Source: Brachyhypopomus gauderio
Lineage: Eukaryota; Chordata; Actinopteri; Gymnotiformes; Hypopomidae
NCBI RefSeq assembly: GCF_052324685.1
Contig: NW_027506988.1
Coordinates: forward strand, 160,001-224,000
Length of the DNA: 64,000 nucleotides
Reading direction: 5' to 3'
The position numbers and the translations under genes are program-made. The notes under the pieces are model-generated. The model was not told where the DNA came from and searched no databases. It worked only from the letters and a program-made list of their open reading frames with translations. Below, one piece after another: positions 63,731-64,000 of this stretch (positions within the stretch are counted from its first letter, which is position 1; every line of letters begins with the position of its first letter).

Positions 63731-64000
63731 GGTGAACAGTGGGTCGACTAGTCAGAGAATTAGCATAAAGAATTAAAGACATTTTGCTGTTTTGAAAGCA
63801 ATTTTTTCTGTCATTAATTCAGTCATTTTAAATCTATTGGAAATAAGGATAATGAAGTGGGTAATAAGGTCACCGAATGCTATATTATACCTGAATTTTA
63901 CTTGAATAAAACGGTTGTATAATGCAAGGTGAGGCAGATATACAAAGCAAAGATAATCGAACAGTGCACAATCATGCAGGTCCAGCTCAGACTGAGCCTA
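63731..64000 (-). other. rfesd: rfesd 5' UTR/upstream region
   Basis: AT-rich with no further coding exon visible. A 5' non-coding exon may lie right of the window. Confidence 0.4.

Overview
The window is nuclear DNA of a ray-finned (teleost) fish. The genes have vertebrate exon-intron structure with canonical splice sites. The proteins are clear fish versions of vertebrate genes, the introns are full of long dinucleotide microsatellites and minisatellites, and the mobile elements (Ty3/gypsy, L2-type LINE, hAT, TTAA-target MITE) are typical of fish. I cannot name the species from sequence alone.

Five genes keep the gene order and relative orientation of human 5q15 (PCSK1-ELL2-GLRX-RHOBTB3-RFESD): pcsk1 (+, 914-17879, exon 1 lies left of the window), ell2 (+, 25821-41342), glrx (+, 45532-46118), rhobtb3 (-, 58789-47048) and rfesd (-, 63730-62562). 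A sixth gene, a three-exon family-6 glycosyltransferase of the ABO/alpha-Gal/Forssman type (+, 21012-22905), sits between pcsk1 and ell2, where mammals have none. I built the exon models by hand from reading frame, splice consensus and remembered human homologues. Phases agree at every junction, and the models give 639 aa (ell2), 106 aa (glrx), 608 aa (rhobtb3), 163 aa (rfesd), 341 aa (GT6) and 704 aa of pcsk1.

Layout: 1-18 kb holds pcsk1, whose intron 3 carries a 0.9 kb minisatellite of 15-bp units. Its intron 5 carries an intact antisense Ty3/gypsy element with indistinguishable LTRs, inserted into an older L2-type LINE relic. 18-21 kb is the pcsk1 3' end and intergenic DNA. 21-23 kb is the GT6 gene. 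23-25.8 kb is intergenic. 25.8-44 kb is ell2 and its probable 3' UTR; its intron 4 holds a nest of five DNA transposons. 45.5-46.1 kb is glrx, tail to tail with rhobtb3 (47-58.8 kb), whose introns carry several minisatellites and a hAT MITE. 58.8-62.5 kb is the intergenic interval between rhobtb3 and rfesd.

The genes do not form a pathway. They are unrelated neighbours held in an old syntenic block: a prohormone convertase, an RNA polymerase II elongation factor, a small redox protein, an atypical Rho/BTB protein and a Rieske-domain protein. The less ordinary content is the nested transposon stack, two predicted GC-AG introns with the same donor hexamer, a start codon split by an intron, introns that remain open in the host frame, and an unusual acceptor-pocket triplet in the glycosyltransferase.
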